DNA from: Flavobacterium ranwuense
GTDB taxonomy: Bacteria; Bacteroidota; Bacteroidia; Flavobacteriales; Flavobacteriaceae
Direction of reading: 5' to 3'
Assembly (NCBI RefSeq): GCF_004349315.1
Contig: NZ_SMLH01000005.1
Location: 183,094-247,093 of the forward strand
DNA length: 64,000 nt
The notes below the pieces were generated by a model. It ran no database searches. It worked only from the letters and a program-made list of their open reading frames with translations, and had not been told where the DNA came from. The translations under genes and the position numbers were made by a program. Shown here piece after piece: positions 55,261 to 63,988 of this stretch; position 1 is the stretch's first letter; every line of letters begins with the position of its first letter.

Positions 55261-56736
55261 ATGGCTTTTGGAAACCCTTCTACTTTTTCTCAATACATTC
55301 CTCTGAATAACTTATCGAAGTTGCAGCTTATTTTTATAGCAATTGAAGTCACTAAAAAACTACAGTGGGACTTAACTCAAATAGATGAAAACGGATTAAA
55401 AGCCCAATCAAAAAATGTTTTAAACACCTGGAATGAAACCATTGTTATTACTTTAGAGGATCACGACCCTTTGATCACTAGCTTTAGCAATGGAAATCAA
55501 CTCTATGACCGCGGAAGAAATCAAAAGAACATTGATGCTTTTTTGGATTTATTTTATGAAATAAAAAAAGAGGAATCCATTTTAGCATTAGACAAAATTT
55601 CACTGAGGGATTTTATAAATTGTGAAACAACAAAACAGGATTCAGAGATCGAAGAATCAAGAAGCATCACCCACTTTTATTCATTTTTCTCAATATTCAT
55701 ACCTACCAAAGATTATTTCATCACCCCGATTCTCATCAATATAAACATTCTGATTTTTCTTTTAATGAGCTTTTCGGGAGTCAATATCTTTGTACCAAAA
55801 ACACAAGATATTGTTGATTGGGGTGGAAACTACGGTCCTTTGACAATCGGAAATCACTGGTGGCGATTGATTTCAGCTTGTTTTCTACATATAGGAATTT
55901 TTCATTTACTAATGAATTGTTATGCGCTGGCGTATGTTGGTTTATTATTAGAATCGTACTTAAAAAAAAGAGATTTCCTGCTAACTTATCTTTTTTGTGG
56001 CCTGGTAGCAAGCTTAGCCAGTTTATATTACAATACCAATATTGTTAGTGCTGGTGCGTCAGGAGCTATTTTTGGAATGTATGGCATTTTATTGGTCTCC
56101 ATCCTGTTTAATACCATTGACAAAAAAGCAAATAGCTCGCTGTTGATAACAATAGGAACTTTGATTGTCTTAAATATCGCTAGCAGTTTCAAAGAAGGTA
56201 TTGATGGAGCAGCACATATTGGAGGGCTACTTTCAGGATTATTATTTGGCGTAATCTTAGCCTTATTAATTAAAAACAGAACAACTGGAATTTCAGTAGT
56301 CGCTTCGGCAACACTAATTCTAACTGTAGGTTTATTTACACTTAGCAAAAACTCAAAAGTATACATCTATCAAATCATTGAATATCAAGGAGGAATACAA
56401 GATTTTGCAGACATGGAGAAAATGGCGTTGGAATCTTACACGTCTTTTTATGGTGACAGTAAAGAAAATACATTGTCTAAAATTAAGGACCGGGGCATTT
56501 ATTATTGGAACGAAAACATAATTCTACTAAAGCAACTTGACAAATTATATCTTCCAGAAGCAATACACTTTCAAAATGAAACTTTAATTGAATACTGCGA
56601 ATTAAGGATGGAATTCTATGGTCTTGCCTATAAAAAATTAAATGAAAACACTGATAAGTATGATGCTAACATGACAGTACTTAATAATGAGATCCAGAAA
56701 ATCATTGTTAAAATAAAAAGCACTCCTAAAAAATAG
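55261..56736 (+). CDS. Rhomboid family intramembrane serine protease
   Basis: A 491-residue protein. Residues 1-150 form a cytosolic domain of unknown type; then helices begin near 157. Catalytic dyad: Ser267 (SAGASGAIFGMYG) and His319 (GIDGAAHIGGLLSGLLFG); the HxxxN segment HIGIFHLLMNCYA (210-222) gives the oxyanion site. The last 120 residues are a hydrophilic, helical tail. It would cleave transmembrane substrates. The N-terminal domain is larger than in GlpG. Confidence 0.92.
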   Translation: MAFGNPSTFSQYIPLNNLSKLQLIFIAIEVTKKLQWDLTQIDENGLKAQSKNVLNTWNETIVITLEDHDPLITSFSNGNQLYDRGRNQKNIDAFLDLFYEIKKEESILALDKISLRDFINCETTKQDSEIEESRSITHFYSFFSIFIPTKDYFITPILININILIFLLMSFSGVNIFVPKTQDIVDWGGNYGPLTIGNHWWRLISACFLHIGIFHLLMNCYALAYVGLLLESYLKKRDFLLTYLFCGLVASLASLYYNTNIVSAGASGAIFGMYGILLVSILFNTIDKKANSSLLITIGTLIVLNIASSFKEGIDGAAHIGGLLSGLLFGVILALLIKNRTTGISVVASATLILTVGLFTLSKNSKVYIYQIIEYQGGIQDFADMEKMALESYTSFYGDSKENTLSKIKDRGIYYWNENIILLKQLDKLYLPEAIHFQNETLIEYCELRMEFYGLAYKKLNENTDKYDANMTVLNNEIQKIIVKIKSTPKK

Positions 56737-56912
56737 ATTCCAGGATTTAATTCCTAATTTAAAAAACTAAAACATTGATTCCCACTGAAATTGTCTGTAC
56801 CCCAGAAATCATTTCAAAAAAAAGAGAAATAGAAAAATAATGCCTTTAATAATCCGTGAAATTCCTGTTAATGATTTCAACTTTACATTAAAAAAATGTA
56901 ATTTCGCAATCT

Positions 56913-57917
56913 ATGAAAACACAAGACATTCAAGCGATACAGTTGTTATTATCAACTCCAAAAAAGATTGCCATAATCCCACACCGCGGTCCTGACGGGG
57001 ATGCTATGGGATCTACCTTAGGATTATATCATTTTTTATTAAAAAACAACCATCATCCTGTGGTGGTTTCCCCAAATGAATTTCCTGATTTTCTGGCGTG
57101 GATGCCAGGATCAGAAACCATAAAAATATACGAAAAAGATAAAGAAAACTGTACTAAGATACTGGAAGACGCGGAACTTATTTTCACTTTAGATTTTAAT
57201 GCTTTGCACCGTACTGGTGAAATGGAACAAGTGCTAGCCAAGCTAAAAGCGCCATTTATCATGATAGATCATCATCAAAAACCAGATGATTATGCAACAT
57301 TTACTTATTCAGATATCTCGTTTGGATCTACTTGTGAAATGATTTATAACTTCATTTTATTTCTTGGAAAAAAAGAAGATATTGATAAAACTATAGGAAC
57401 TTGCATTTACACTGGAATCCTTACCGATTCAGGTTCTTTTCGTTTTCCAAAAACAACAGGAACAACCCATCGAATTATCGCTGAATTAATTGATTTAGGT
57501 GTCGAGAATACGGAGATTCCAACCTTATTATTTGACAACAACTCTTTTGGAAGATTACAATTATTGGGAAGAGCACTTCAAAATATGAAAGTGCTTACGG
57601 AACATAAAACCGCCTACACTACGCTTACTCAAGACGAGTTGAATACTTTTGATTATGTAAAAGGTGATACAGAAGGAATTGTAAACTACGGATTAAGTAT
57701 AAAAGGAATCGTTTTTACTGCTATATTTATCGAAAATAAAGAAGAAAAAATCATCAAGATTTCATTTCGTTCACAAGGTGATTTTGATGTCAATCAATTT
57801 GCCAGAGATCATTTCAATGGTGGAGGACATCGCAATGCTGCCGGTGGAAAATCAGAAGTATCGATGGAAGAAACGATCCGAAAATTTGAAGATTTAGTAA
57901 CAACGTTAAAAATATAA
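56913..57917 (+). CDS. nrnA: DHH/DHHA1 phosphoesterase (NrnA-like)
   Basis: A 334-residue DHH-family phosphoesterase, probably bifunctional oligoribonuclease/pAp phosphatase. Metal ligands: His24, Asp28, Asp30 (IPHRGPDGDAMG), Asp94 (TLDFNALHR), and the DHH triad Asp119-His120-His121 (MIDHHQKPD); C-terminal DHHA1 RNA-binding motif GGGHRNAAGG (~308). It leads a four-gene operon: gldI after three bases and two peptidyl-prolyl isomerases. Confidence 0.9.
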   Translation: MKTQDIQAIQLLLSTPKKIAIIPHRGPDGDAMGSTLGLYHFLLKNNHHPVVVSPNEFPDFLAWMPGSETIKIYEKDKENCTKILEDAELIFTLDFNALHRTGEMEQVLAKLKAPFIMIDHHQKPDDYATFTYSDISFGSTCEMIYNFILFLGKKEDIDKTIGTCIYTGILTDSGSFRFPKTTGTTHRIIAELIDLGVENTEIPTLLFDNNSFGRLQLLGRALQNMKVLTEHKTAYTTLTQDELNTFDYVKGDTEGIVNYGLSIKGIVFTAIFIENKEEKIIKISFRSQGDFDVNQFARDHFNGGGHRNAAGGKSEVSMEETIRKFEDLVTTLKI

Positions 57918-57920
57918 CAG

Positions 57921-58574
57921 ATGTCAAAATTTAGTACGTTAATCGTATTTGGGTTCTTTTTATCCATACTCGTTTCAGGATGTAAACAGCATCAGGATGC
58001 CAGAAAGCCTCTTTCACAGACTTCCGGGAGCTTCATGAAGAAATCAATCGCACGCAATAAAAAACTGGTTGCCAACGAAGAAACTCAAATTGAAGCTTTA
58101 ATAAAAAGCAATCCGAATGTAAAATACATCGCTTCCAAAAAAGGATATTGGTATACTTATGTGACCAAAAATGAAATCAATTCCCTTACTCCAAAAAAAG
58201 GAGATGTTGCTTTTTTTGACTACGAAATAAAAGATTTAAAAGGTACTGTTATCTATTCTGAATTAGAATTAAGACCACAAATCTATTATGTAGACAAACA
58301 AAACATCATGATGGGATTGCGTGACGGTATCAAACTAATGCGAAAAAACGAAAAAGTAAGTTTCCTTTTTCCATCAAATATGGGGTATGGTTATCACGGT
58401 GACGACAAAAAAATAGGCACCAATCAGCCCTTAATTTGTACAGTAACTTTACGTGATTTTAAGTCGGAAGCAGTGTATAAAAAAGAAAGTGAAGCCAAAC
58501 TAAAAGCAATACCTGCACCAGCCAAACAAGAAACCGAAGCCGTAATAAAACCCAAAGACACTATAACTCAATAA
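57921..58574 (+). CDS. gldI: Gliding motility-associated FKBP-type lipoprotein GldI
   Basis: A 217-residue lipoprotein (signal peptide, lipidated Cys21 in VSGCKQHQDARKPLSQTSGSF) with an FKBP-like domain (about 85-180, KKGDVAFFDYEIKDLKGTVIYSE... MGYGYHGDDKKIGTNQPLICTVTL). It matches GldI, which in Flavobacterium johnsoniae is required for gliding and supports folding of type IX secretion/gliding proteins. Only three bases separate it from nrnA. The C-terminal tail (35 residues, Lys/Ala/Pro-rich) is longer than I remember for GldI. Confidence 0.9.
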   Translation: MSKFSTLIVFGFFLSILVSGCKQHQDARKPLSQTSGSFMKKSIARNKKLVANEETQIEALIKSNPNVKYIASKKGYWYTYVTKNEINSLTPKKGDVAFFDYEIKDLKGTVIYSELELRPQIYYVDKQNIMMGLRDGIKLMRKNEKVSFLFPSNMGYGYHGDDKKIGTNQPLICTVTLRDFKSEAVYKKESEAKLKAIPAPAKQETEAVIKPKDTITQ

Positions 58575-58587
58575 ATTAAATTTAGAA

Positions 58588-59715
58588 ATGAAAAAAAAGA
58601 TCCTATTCGTATTCCTAGTTATTGCTTCATTTTACTCTTGCAAAGAAGAGCACAACAATCTTCCTGATGGTTTATATGCAAAAATAGAGACCAATAAAGG
58701 GGAAATAATTGTACAATTAGATTTCGAAAAAGCACCTATAACCGTTGCCAACTATGTGACTTTAGCAGAAGGGAAAAATGAATTTGTCACTAATAAAAAC
58801 CTTAAAGGCAAACCATTTTTTGACGGATTAAAATTTCATAGGGTAATTCCAGAATTTATGATTCAAACGGGTGATCCTTTAGGAACAGGATCAGGAGATA
58901 CCGGTTATAAGTTTAAAGACGAATTTTCAGATTTAAGATTTGATAAAAGTGGCGTTTTGGCTATGGCCAATAATGGACCTACAACTAACAGCAGTCAGTT
59001 TTTCATCACACATATTGCAACACCTTGGCTAGACGGAAAGCATACTATTTTTGGGCATGTCGTAGAAAAAGGAATGGATGTTGTAAACAAGATTGTACAA
59101 AATGATTACATCAATAAAATTACCATCATCAGAAATGGTGAAGCCGCCAAAAAGTTTAATGCTGTAAAAACATTCAATGATTATTTTTCAGTAGAATCTG
59201 AAAATCAAAAGAAAAAAGCCGCCATTGCTGCTGAAAACAAAAAAAATTACGACGCGAAATACAAGGAAGTTCGCGAACAAAAAATCGCTTATTTTACCAC
59301 TTTAAAAGCCAAAGCTACAAAAACACCTACAGGATTGCAATATGTAATCACTAAGAAAGCCGGCGGTAAAAAACCTGCCAATGGCGCCCATGTTTTCATA
59401 CATTACGCCGGTTTTCTGGAAGACGGAGAATTATTTGACGCAAGTGTAGCAAGTGTTTCTAAAACTTTTGGAAAATACGATGAAAACAGAGCGGCTCAAA
59501 ACGGATACCAACCCATCCCTTTCCAAGCTGGGAAAAAAGATGGCATGATTCCTGGTTTTATTGAAGGACTGGAAAAATTATCTTTTGGAGACAAAGCTGT
59601 AATTTTTATTCCATCTCGATTAGGATATGGAGAAGCAGGCGCTGGAGGCGTAATTCCGCCAGGCGCTAATATCATTTTTGAAATTGAATTATTGGAAACA
59701 ATGCCTCAACAATAA
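58588..59715 (+). CDS. Lipoprotein cyclophilin-FKBP fusion peptidyl-prolyl isomerase
   Basis: A 375-residue protein with lipoprotein signal peptide (Cys18). Residues 27-190 form a cyclophilin domain (KIETNKGEIIVQLDFEKAPITVANYV, FFDGLKFHRVIPEFMIQTGDP, NSSQFFIT), and 265-372 an FKBP domain (ANGAHVFIHYAGFLEDGELFDAS... MIPGFIEGLEKLSFGDKAVIFIPSRLGYGEAGA). Both active sites look intact. Periplasmic chaperone role, likely serving exported proteins of the same operon. Confidence 0.92.
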   Translation: MKKKILFVFLVIASFYSCKEEHNNLPDGLYAKIETNKGEIIVQLDFEKAPITVANYVTLAEGKNEFVTNKNLKGKPFFDGLKFHRVIPEFMIQTGDPLGTGSGDTGYKFKDEFSDLRFDKSGVLAMANNGPTTNSSQFFITHIATPWLDGKHTIFGHVVEKGMDVVNKIVQNDYINKITIIRNGEAAKKFNAVKTFNDYFSVESENQKKKAAIAAENKKNYDAKYKEVREQKIAYFTTLKAKATKTPTGLQYVITKKAGGKKPANGAHVFIHYAGFLEDGELFDASVASVSKTFGKYDENRAAQNGYQPIPFQAGKKDGMIPGFIEGLEKLSFGDKAVIFIPSRLGYGEAGAGGVIPPGANIIFEIELLETMPQQ

Positions 59716-59750
59716 CAGATTAAAAAAGTTAGACCTTAAATTATTAAAAA

Positions 59751-60995
59751 ATGAAATTTAAAATTCTGTTTTTATTATTTCTGGGAATGCTAAACCTGCA
59801 TTCTCAAACTACAAAGAAAACTGTTCCGGTTAAAAAACCGGCAACAACCGTAAAAACTGCGGCAAAACCAGCGGTAAAAAAACCAGTAGTGAAAGCACCT
59901 GCAGCAATCGAAGGGATTTTTGCAACGGTTTCCACAAACAAGGGAGATATTGTACTTGAATTAGAATACAAAAAAACTCCGGTTACCGTAGCTAACTTCA
60001 TAGCGCTTGCTGAAGGTAAAAATACTTTTGTAACAGATGAAAAACTAAAAGGAAAACCTTTCTTTGATGGTTTAAAATTTCATCGTGTGATTAAAGACTT
60101 CATGATTCAAGGCGGTGATCCATCCGGAAACGGTTCTGGTGGTCCCGGATACGCTTTCAAAGATGAATTTACAGACTTAAAACACAACAAAGCCGGTATA
60201 CTTTCTATGGCTAATTCCGGCCCAGCTACCAATGGAAGCCAATTTTTTATCACTCACAAAGAAACCTCTTGGTTAGACCCAAAACATACAGTTTTTGGTC
60301 ATGTTACAGCGGGAATGGATGTGGTCAACTCGATTGCTCAAAATGACGTTATTACTAAAATTACTATCGTTAGAAAAGGAGTTTTAGCCAAAAAATTTGA
60401 TGCGCCAAAAGTATTCGCAGATTATTTCAATAATAAATCCGAAGACCTAAAGAAACAGGATTTAATTAATGCTGAAAACAAAGCAAAACATGCTGCAATT
60501 GAAGCTGAAGCCAAAAGAGCATACACTGAAAAATACAGTCCTGTTGTAGCTGCAAAAAAAGCGTATTTAGCCACTACAAAAGCAAGTGCGACCATTACTC
60601 CATCAGGATTAGCATACAAAATAACACAAAAAGGAACTGGCGTAAAACCTGCGAACGGAACGACTTTTTATTTTCATTATGCCGGTTATTTTGAAGATGG
60701 AACGCTGTTTGACAGCAGTTATGAAGAAGTTTGTAAAAGCTACGGAAAATTTGATGCAAACCGTGCCGCTCAAAACGGCTACCAAGCATTCCCTTTTGAA
60801 GCAGGAAAAAAAGACGGTATGATTCCAGGATTTATTGAAGGTTTAGAGAACATGTCCTTTGGAGACAAAGCAGTGGTTTTTATCCCGTCAAATTTGGCGT
60901 ATGGAGAAAGAGGTGCCGGAAGCGTTATTTCTCCTAATACAACACTTATTTTCGAATTGGAAATGCTGGAAAAACAAGCAGCTCAAAAACAATAA
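59751..60995 (+). CDS. Secreted cyclophilin-FKBP fusion peptidyl-prolyl isomerase
   Basis: A 414-residue tandem paralogue of the preceding gene. It has a standard signal peptide (FKILFLLFLGMLNLHSQ), a Lys/Pro/Ala/Val-rich linker (20-52, KKTVPVKKPATTVKTAAKPA), a cyclophilin domain (about 55-220, FHRVIKDFMIQGGDPSGNG, NGSQFFITHKE) and an FKBP domain (about 295-408). The order and residues are the same as in its neighbour, so it arose by duplication, but the anchor differs: secreted here, lipidated there. Ends in a strong terminator. Confidence 0.92.
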   Translation: MKFKILFLLFLGMLNLHSQTTKKTVPVKKPATTVKTAAKPAVKKPVVKAPAAIEGIFATVSTNKGDIVLELEYKKTPVTVANFIALAEGKNTFVTDEKLKGKPFFDGLKFHRVIKDFMIQGGDPSGNGSGGPGYAFKDEFTDLKHNKAGILSMANSGPATNGSQFFITHKETSWLDPKHTVFGHVTAGMDVVNSIAQNDVITKITIVRKGVLAKKFDAPKVFADYFNNKSEDLKKQDLINAENKAKHAAIEAEAKRAYTEKYSPVVAAKKAYLATTKASATITPSGLAYKITQKGTGVKPANGTTFYFHYAGYFEDGTLFDSSYEEVCKSYGKFDANRAAQNGYQAFPFEAGKKDGMIPGFIEGLENMSFGDKAVVFIPSNLAYGERGAGSVISPNTTLIFELEMLEKQAAQKQ

Positions 60996-61014
60996 ATTTC
61001 AAAAAATTACAAAT

Positions 61015-61052
61015 AACAAACCCGACAGACTTCAAAATCTGTCGGGTTTGTT
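61015..61052 (+). terminator. Intrinsic terminator of the nrnA-gldI operon
   Basis: AACAAACCCGACAGA (61015-61029) pairs perfectly with TCTGTCGGGTTTGTT (61038-61052), followed by four T. The stem is 15 bp. Confidence 0.88.
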
Positions 61053-61139
61053 TTTATAATTTATTTCCCTTGAAGTACTGATTAAACCAATAGAAATTGG
61101 CCATTATCCGCGTCATCAGCGTTCCATTTTTAGGAGCCA

Positions 61140-61580
61140 TTATTTCTTTCCAAATTTCCAGTCAAATTCATCTTTTTGATTGATGATAGCACCAATTTCG
61201 AATTTCACGACCTCATCAAATTCCGTTTGAAAAATAATCCAGTTTTCCTCATTGAAATAGTTTTCGAACGTATCAAATTCTTCCTGAGTAAATTTAGTTA
61301 TTCCTTTGGCAACCAAATCTTTTTTGACTTCGCTGATTTTTCTATTGATAATTTTATTCCCAAACAACTCCATTTCCGGGCTGGAAGCCACGATATATCC
61401 CAATTTAAATTCTTCCTCCACATAGAAAGTCAAACGCATTTTTAGTTTGTTGTAGGCAAAAATCACATTATCATCCTCGTCCTTGTAATTCCTGTCTGGT
61501 TTCCCGTAAATAGCGGTAACATCATTTTGTTTCATTCCGAAAATGAGCTTGTCAATTCCGTTTTTTGGATTTATTTTCAT
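61140..61580 (-). CDS. Hypothetical protein, 146 aa
   Basis: An open frame of 146 residues from ATG 61580 (MKINPKNGIDKLIFGMKQNDVTAIYGKP); an ATG two codons earlier is possible. No signal peptide or membrane segment. The opening G-I-x-x-L-I-F-G-M-K-x-x-x-V pattern resembles short proteins that start with a KINPxxGxxxLxFGMSxxxV motif and often occur in immunity or toxin-neutralising contexts. I cannot name a family. It lies next to the integron-like region. Confidence 0.65.
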   Translation of the reverse strand: MKINPKNGIDKLIFGMKQNDVTAIYGKPDRNYKDEDDNVIFAYNKLKMRLTFYVEEEFKLGYIVASSPEMELFGNKIINRKISEVKKDLVAKGITKFTQEEFDTFENYFNEENWIIFQTEFDEVVKFEIGAIINQKDEFDWKFGKK

Positions 61581-61586
61581 ATTCAT

Positions 61587-61875
61587 TTATTTGACCGTAA
61601 AGTTCGCAAAGTTTTTCGCAAAATCCACTACCTTTTTATTTAAAAATTAGTAATACAAAAACTCCAATTCCCTTTCTAAAACTCAAACTTTGGGCGTGAC
61701 CCGCTGAAAAATCGGGTCGGGCTATCCGTTTTAATCTTTTATTCCGCTACGCTTCATAAAAGGATTTCCACTTTTATCCCTCTCGCAAAAAAGCCTCAGT
61801 ACATAAGAGCCTTTGACTTAACAAAACAATATTTGTGAAAAAATCAGTATCTTTCAATCACAAAACCAACACAAT
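61587..61875. other. 289-bp region upstream of the recombinase gene
   Basis: Holds the structured repeat copy 3 (61692-61786) and, just before the recombinase, TATCTTTC at 61848-61855 as a promoter-like word. No coding frame seen. Confidence 0.55.
61692..61786 (+). repeat. Structured dispersed repeat, copy 3
   Basis: Outer hairpin GACCCG...CGGGTC (61698-61717) is followed by ATCTTTTAT / ATAAAAGGAT (61734-61765) with one bulged G, the core shared with copies at 17783 and 34618. The end TTTTATCCCTCTCGC pairs partly with the starting GGGCGTGA. Located directly upstream of the tyrosine recombinase. Confidence 0.65.
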
Positions 61876-62919
61876 ATGACTTGGGCAGCAAAACTTATAA
61901 AACACAAAAGCGAAAATAGAATTGCCGTTTATTTTGAAAAAAATCAGGACCTGATTGCCCGCATAAAACAAATAGAAGGGGCCCGATGGAGCCAGCAAAA
62001 AACAGTTTGGCACATCCCGGACACAATCGAAAACAGAGAACGCTTTAAAATAGAATCCTTAGCAAACTCTCTCCCTTCACCCGAGGGAATTGTTCATATA
62101 GAAAAATTCAAGCAATGGCTTCGTTCTAAACGCTATAGCGAAAGCACCCTTACCTCCTATAGCGAAGCTTTGAAATCATTCTTGGTTTTCTACAGAGAAA
62201 AACCCATTGCTGATATTACTAACGAGGATGTGATTGTCTACAATAACGACTATATTTTAAAAAATAACCTTTCGGCTTCATACCAAAATCAGATTGTCAA
62301 TGCTTTAAAATTATTTTATAGAACCGTCCAAAATAAACTTATAGTAGTTGATGCCATTCACCGTCCAAAAAGATCCAAAAGTTTACCAAATGTTTTGAGT
62401 AAAGAAGAAGTAAAATTAATCCTAAACGCTCATTCTAACATTAAACACAAAACAATGTTGAGTATGATATACAGTTGCGGATTGCGTAGAAGTGAACTTT
62501 TAAATTTAAAATTCTCAGATATTGATTCTAAAAGAAATATTGTGTTACTAAAAAACGCAAAAGGCAAAAAAGATAGAATAGCGCCATTATCTCCCAAAAT
62601 ATTAAAAATGCTTCGTGAATATTATATAGCCTACAAACCTAAAACTTGGCTTTTTGAAGGACAAAATGTGGGAGAAATGTATTCTGAATATAGTTTACAA
62701 AGCGTTTTAAAACAAGCTCTTCAAAAAGTGGGGAACACAAAACCTGTTACACTACATTGGTTACGTCACAGCTATGCTACACATCTTTTAGAAAGCGGAA
62801 CGGATTTGAGATATATTCAAGAATTATTAGGTCATAGCAGTAGCAAGACCACCGAAATTTACACGCACGTTAGTACGAAAAGTATTCAACAAATAAAAAG
62901 CCCATTTGATGATTTGTAA
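61876..62919 (+). CDS. Tyrosine recombinase, candidate integron-type integrase
   Basis: A 347-residue tyrosine recombinase. Residues 1-65 are an extra N-terminal domain (AVYFEKNQDLIARIKQIEGARWSQQKTVWHIPDT); 72-155 form the SAM-like core-binding domain; the catalytic domain has Arg204 (CGLRRSELLNL), Lys229 (KNAKGKKDR), His294 and Arg297 (LHWLRHSYATHLL), His320 (LLGHSSSKT) and Tyr329 (TEIYTHVS). The ~16-residue insertion that marks classical IntI proteins between Lys229 and His294 is missing, so the fold is XerD-like. Context (attI-like palindromes, attC-like site) suggests integron activity. Same strand as the cassette, as in Treponema denticola. Confidence 0.88.
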   Translation: MTWAAKLIKHKSENRIAVYFEKNQDLIARIKQIEGARWSQQKTVWHIPDTIENRERFKIESLANSLPSPEGIVHIEKFKQWLRSKRYSESTLTSYSEALKSFLVFYREKPIADITNEDVIVYNNDYILKNNLSASYQNQIVNALKLFYRTVQNKLIVVDAIHRPKRSKSLPNVLSKEEVKLILNAHSNIKHKTMLSMIYSCGLRRSELLNLKFSDIDSKRNIVLLKNAKGKKDRIAPLSPKILKMLREYYIAYKPKTWLFEGQNVGEMYSEYSLQSVLKQALQKVGNTKPVTLHWLRHSYATHLLESGTDLRYIQELLGHSSSKTTEIYTHVSTKSIQQIKSPFDDL

Positions 62920-62947
62920 GAAAAAATCAATATATTTGAAATTAAAT

Positions 62948-63022
62948 ATTGTGTGATAATTATCACACATATCTACCCAAATTTGGGTGGCTTTGTGTGA
63001 TTTTGTCACACCTATAAACAAG
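62948..63022 (+). promoter_or_regulatory. attI-like segment with three palindromes
   Basis: Between the recombinase stop and the first cassette lie GTGTGATAATTATCACAC (62951-62968, perfect), ACCCAAATTTGGGT (62975-62988, perfect) and GTGTGATTTTGTCACAC (62995-63011). The first contains TGTGA-N6-TCACA, the CRP half-site pair. The core AAG|TTGTATGC ends the segment at 63022/63023. Whether these sites bind the recombinase or a CRP-like factor is open. Confidence 0.6.
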
Positions 63023-63981
63023 TTGTATGCTATATTTCCGCAGAATCAGATAATCTAACTTATATATGAATAATGAATACAAAATATTTCTTGACAACTA
63101 CTTTTCAACTTTACTTGAATTTATTCACAACTGCAGAAGATTAAATAAAGTAATTACTTTAGATTTTGAAAAATACACACAAACTGGTTCTGTATTTAAT
63201 TCTAATTCTACATTAATTTTAAGTGATTGGACTGGAAAAACTGATAATGGCTGGGTTTTACCTTTTCATTCAGGATTATTTAAAAGTACCTCCAAAGAAA
63301 ATTACAAAAGTGAAATGATAAGTGTTCTATCTCGAGAATTTTGTCTAATGTATTGTCAATCATATGAGTCTCTTGAGAAATTCTTCAAAGATTGTGTGTT
63401 TTATAAAGCAAAAAATGATTTAAACTTCAGAGAAGAAATCAAAATAGCTTTTAAAATTGAGGGAGAACTCACTAGAGAAGATATGAAGGGAGGTGATTTA
63501 CTTTATAAAGCAGTTAAAAAGATTGGAAAAGAAACATTACAAAAATTATCTAAAGAGAATAATACAAATATAAAATTTGGAGAATTACTAAAAATATTGT
63601 CTGAAGTACGTCATTCAATTACTCATTCTAAATCAGTAATAAACAAATCAAAAATAGATAAAACTCAATATCACAATAAAATATTCGAATTTTTATTTAG
63701 TTATTCGGAAATTACTAATGAACATTTGAAAATTGAACTCGACTTTAAAAAGTTTGAATATTTAATAATAAAATTAGCTGAATTTGCATTCCAAATCTTT
63801 AAAGCAATTTCAATTGAAGAGAAATTAAATTGGAATTACGAGAAATAAATACAGCATACAACACACGCTACAAGCAATTTGGGCAATTGGCTTAATTTAA
63901 ATATGGTTTTGTATTTGAAAGATTTGGCAAATCCGAAGATAGGGCTTAATTTAATCCCAAACTGCTTGTAGCGCGGGAACG
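63023..63981 (+). mobile_element. Integron-like gene cassette (959 bp)
   Basis: The unit starts TTGTATGC right after the attI-like G at 63022 and ends with G at 63981, before TCAGGC. Its first bases (TTGTATGC) are the complement of GCATACAA in its own terminal site, as expected if it once was a circle integrated by crossover between G and TT. It holds one gene with little space on either side. Confidence 0.65.
63066..63848 (+). CDS. Cassette-borne protein with HEPN-like R-x4-H motif
   Basis: A 260-residue protein of unknown family. It is Lys- and Asn-rich, mostly helical, without signal peptide. The C-terminal half has VRHSITHSKSVI (181-192): Arg182 and His187 form the R-x4-H motif of HEPN ribonucleases, with a helix before and after. 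HEPN proteins are common toxins and anti-phage effectors; this assignment rests on a short motif. Strong A+T bias differs from neighbours and fits recent transfer. Confidence 0.7.
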   Translation: MNNEYKIFLDNYFSTLLEFIHNCRRLNKVITLDFEKYTQTGSVFNSNSTLILSDWTGKTDNGWVLPFHSGLFKSTSKENYKSEMISVLSREFCLMYCQSYESLEKFFKDCVFYKAKNDLNFREEIKIAFKIEGELTREDMKGGDLLYKAVKKIGKETLQKLSKENNTNIKFGELLKILSEVRHSITHSKSVINKSKIDKTQYHNKIFEFLFSYSEITNEHLKIELDFKKFEYLIIKLAEFAFQIFKAISIEEKLNWNYEK

Positions 63982-63988
63982 TCAGGCT
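63854..63988 (+). repeat. attC-like recombination site
   Basis: Outer arm GCATACAAC (63854-63862) matches the complement of GTTGTATGC at 63022-63030, i.e. the other end of this cassette. An inner 18-bp arm (CGCTACAAGCAATTTGGG, 63866-63883) pairs with 63956-63973 with one mismatch. Between arms are unpaired spacers (ACA; CGGGAA). The terminal core AACG|TCAGGC begins the next unit at 63982. Length in circular form ~136 bases, within the attC range. Confidence 0.65.
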
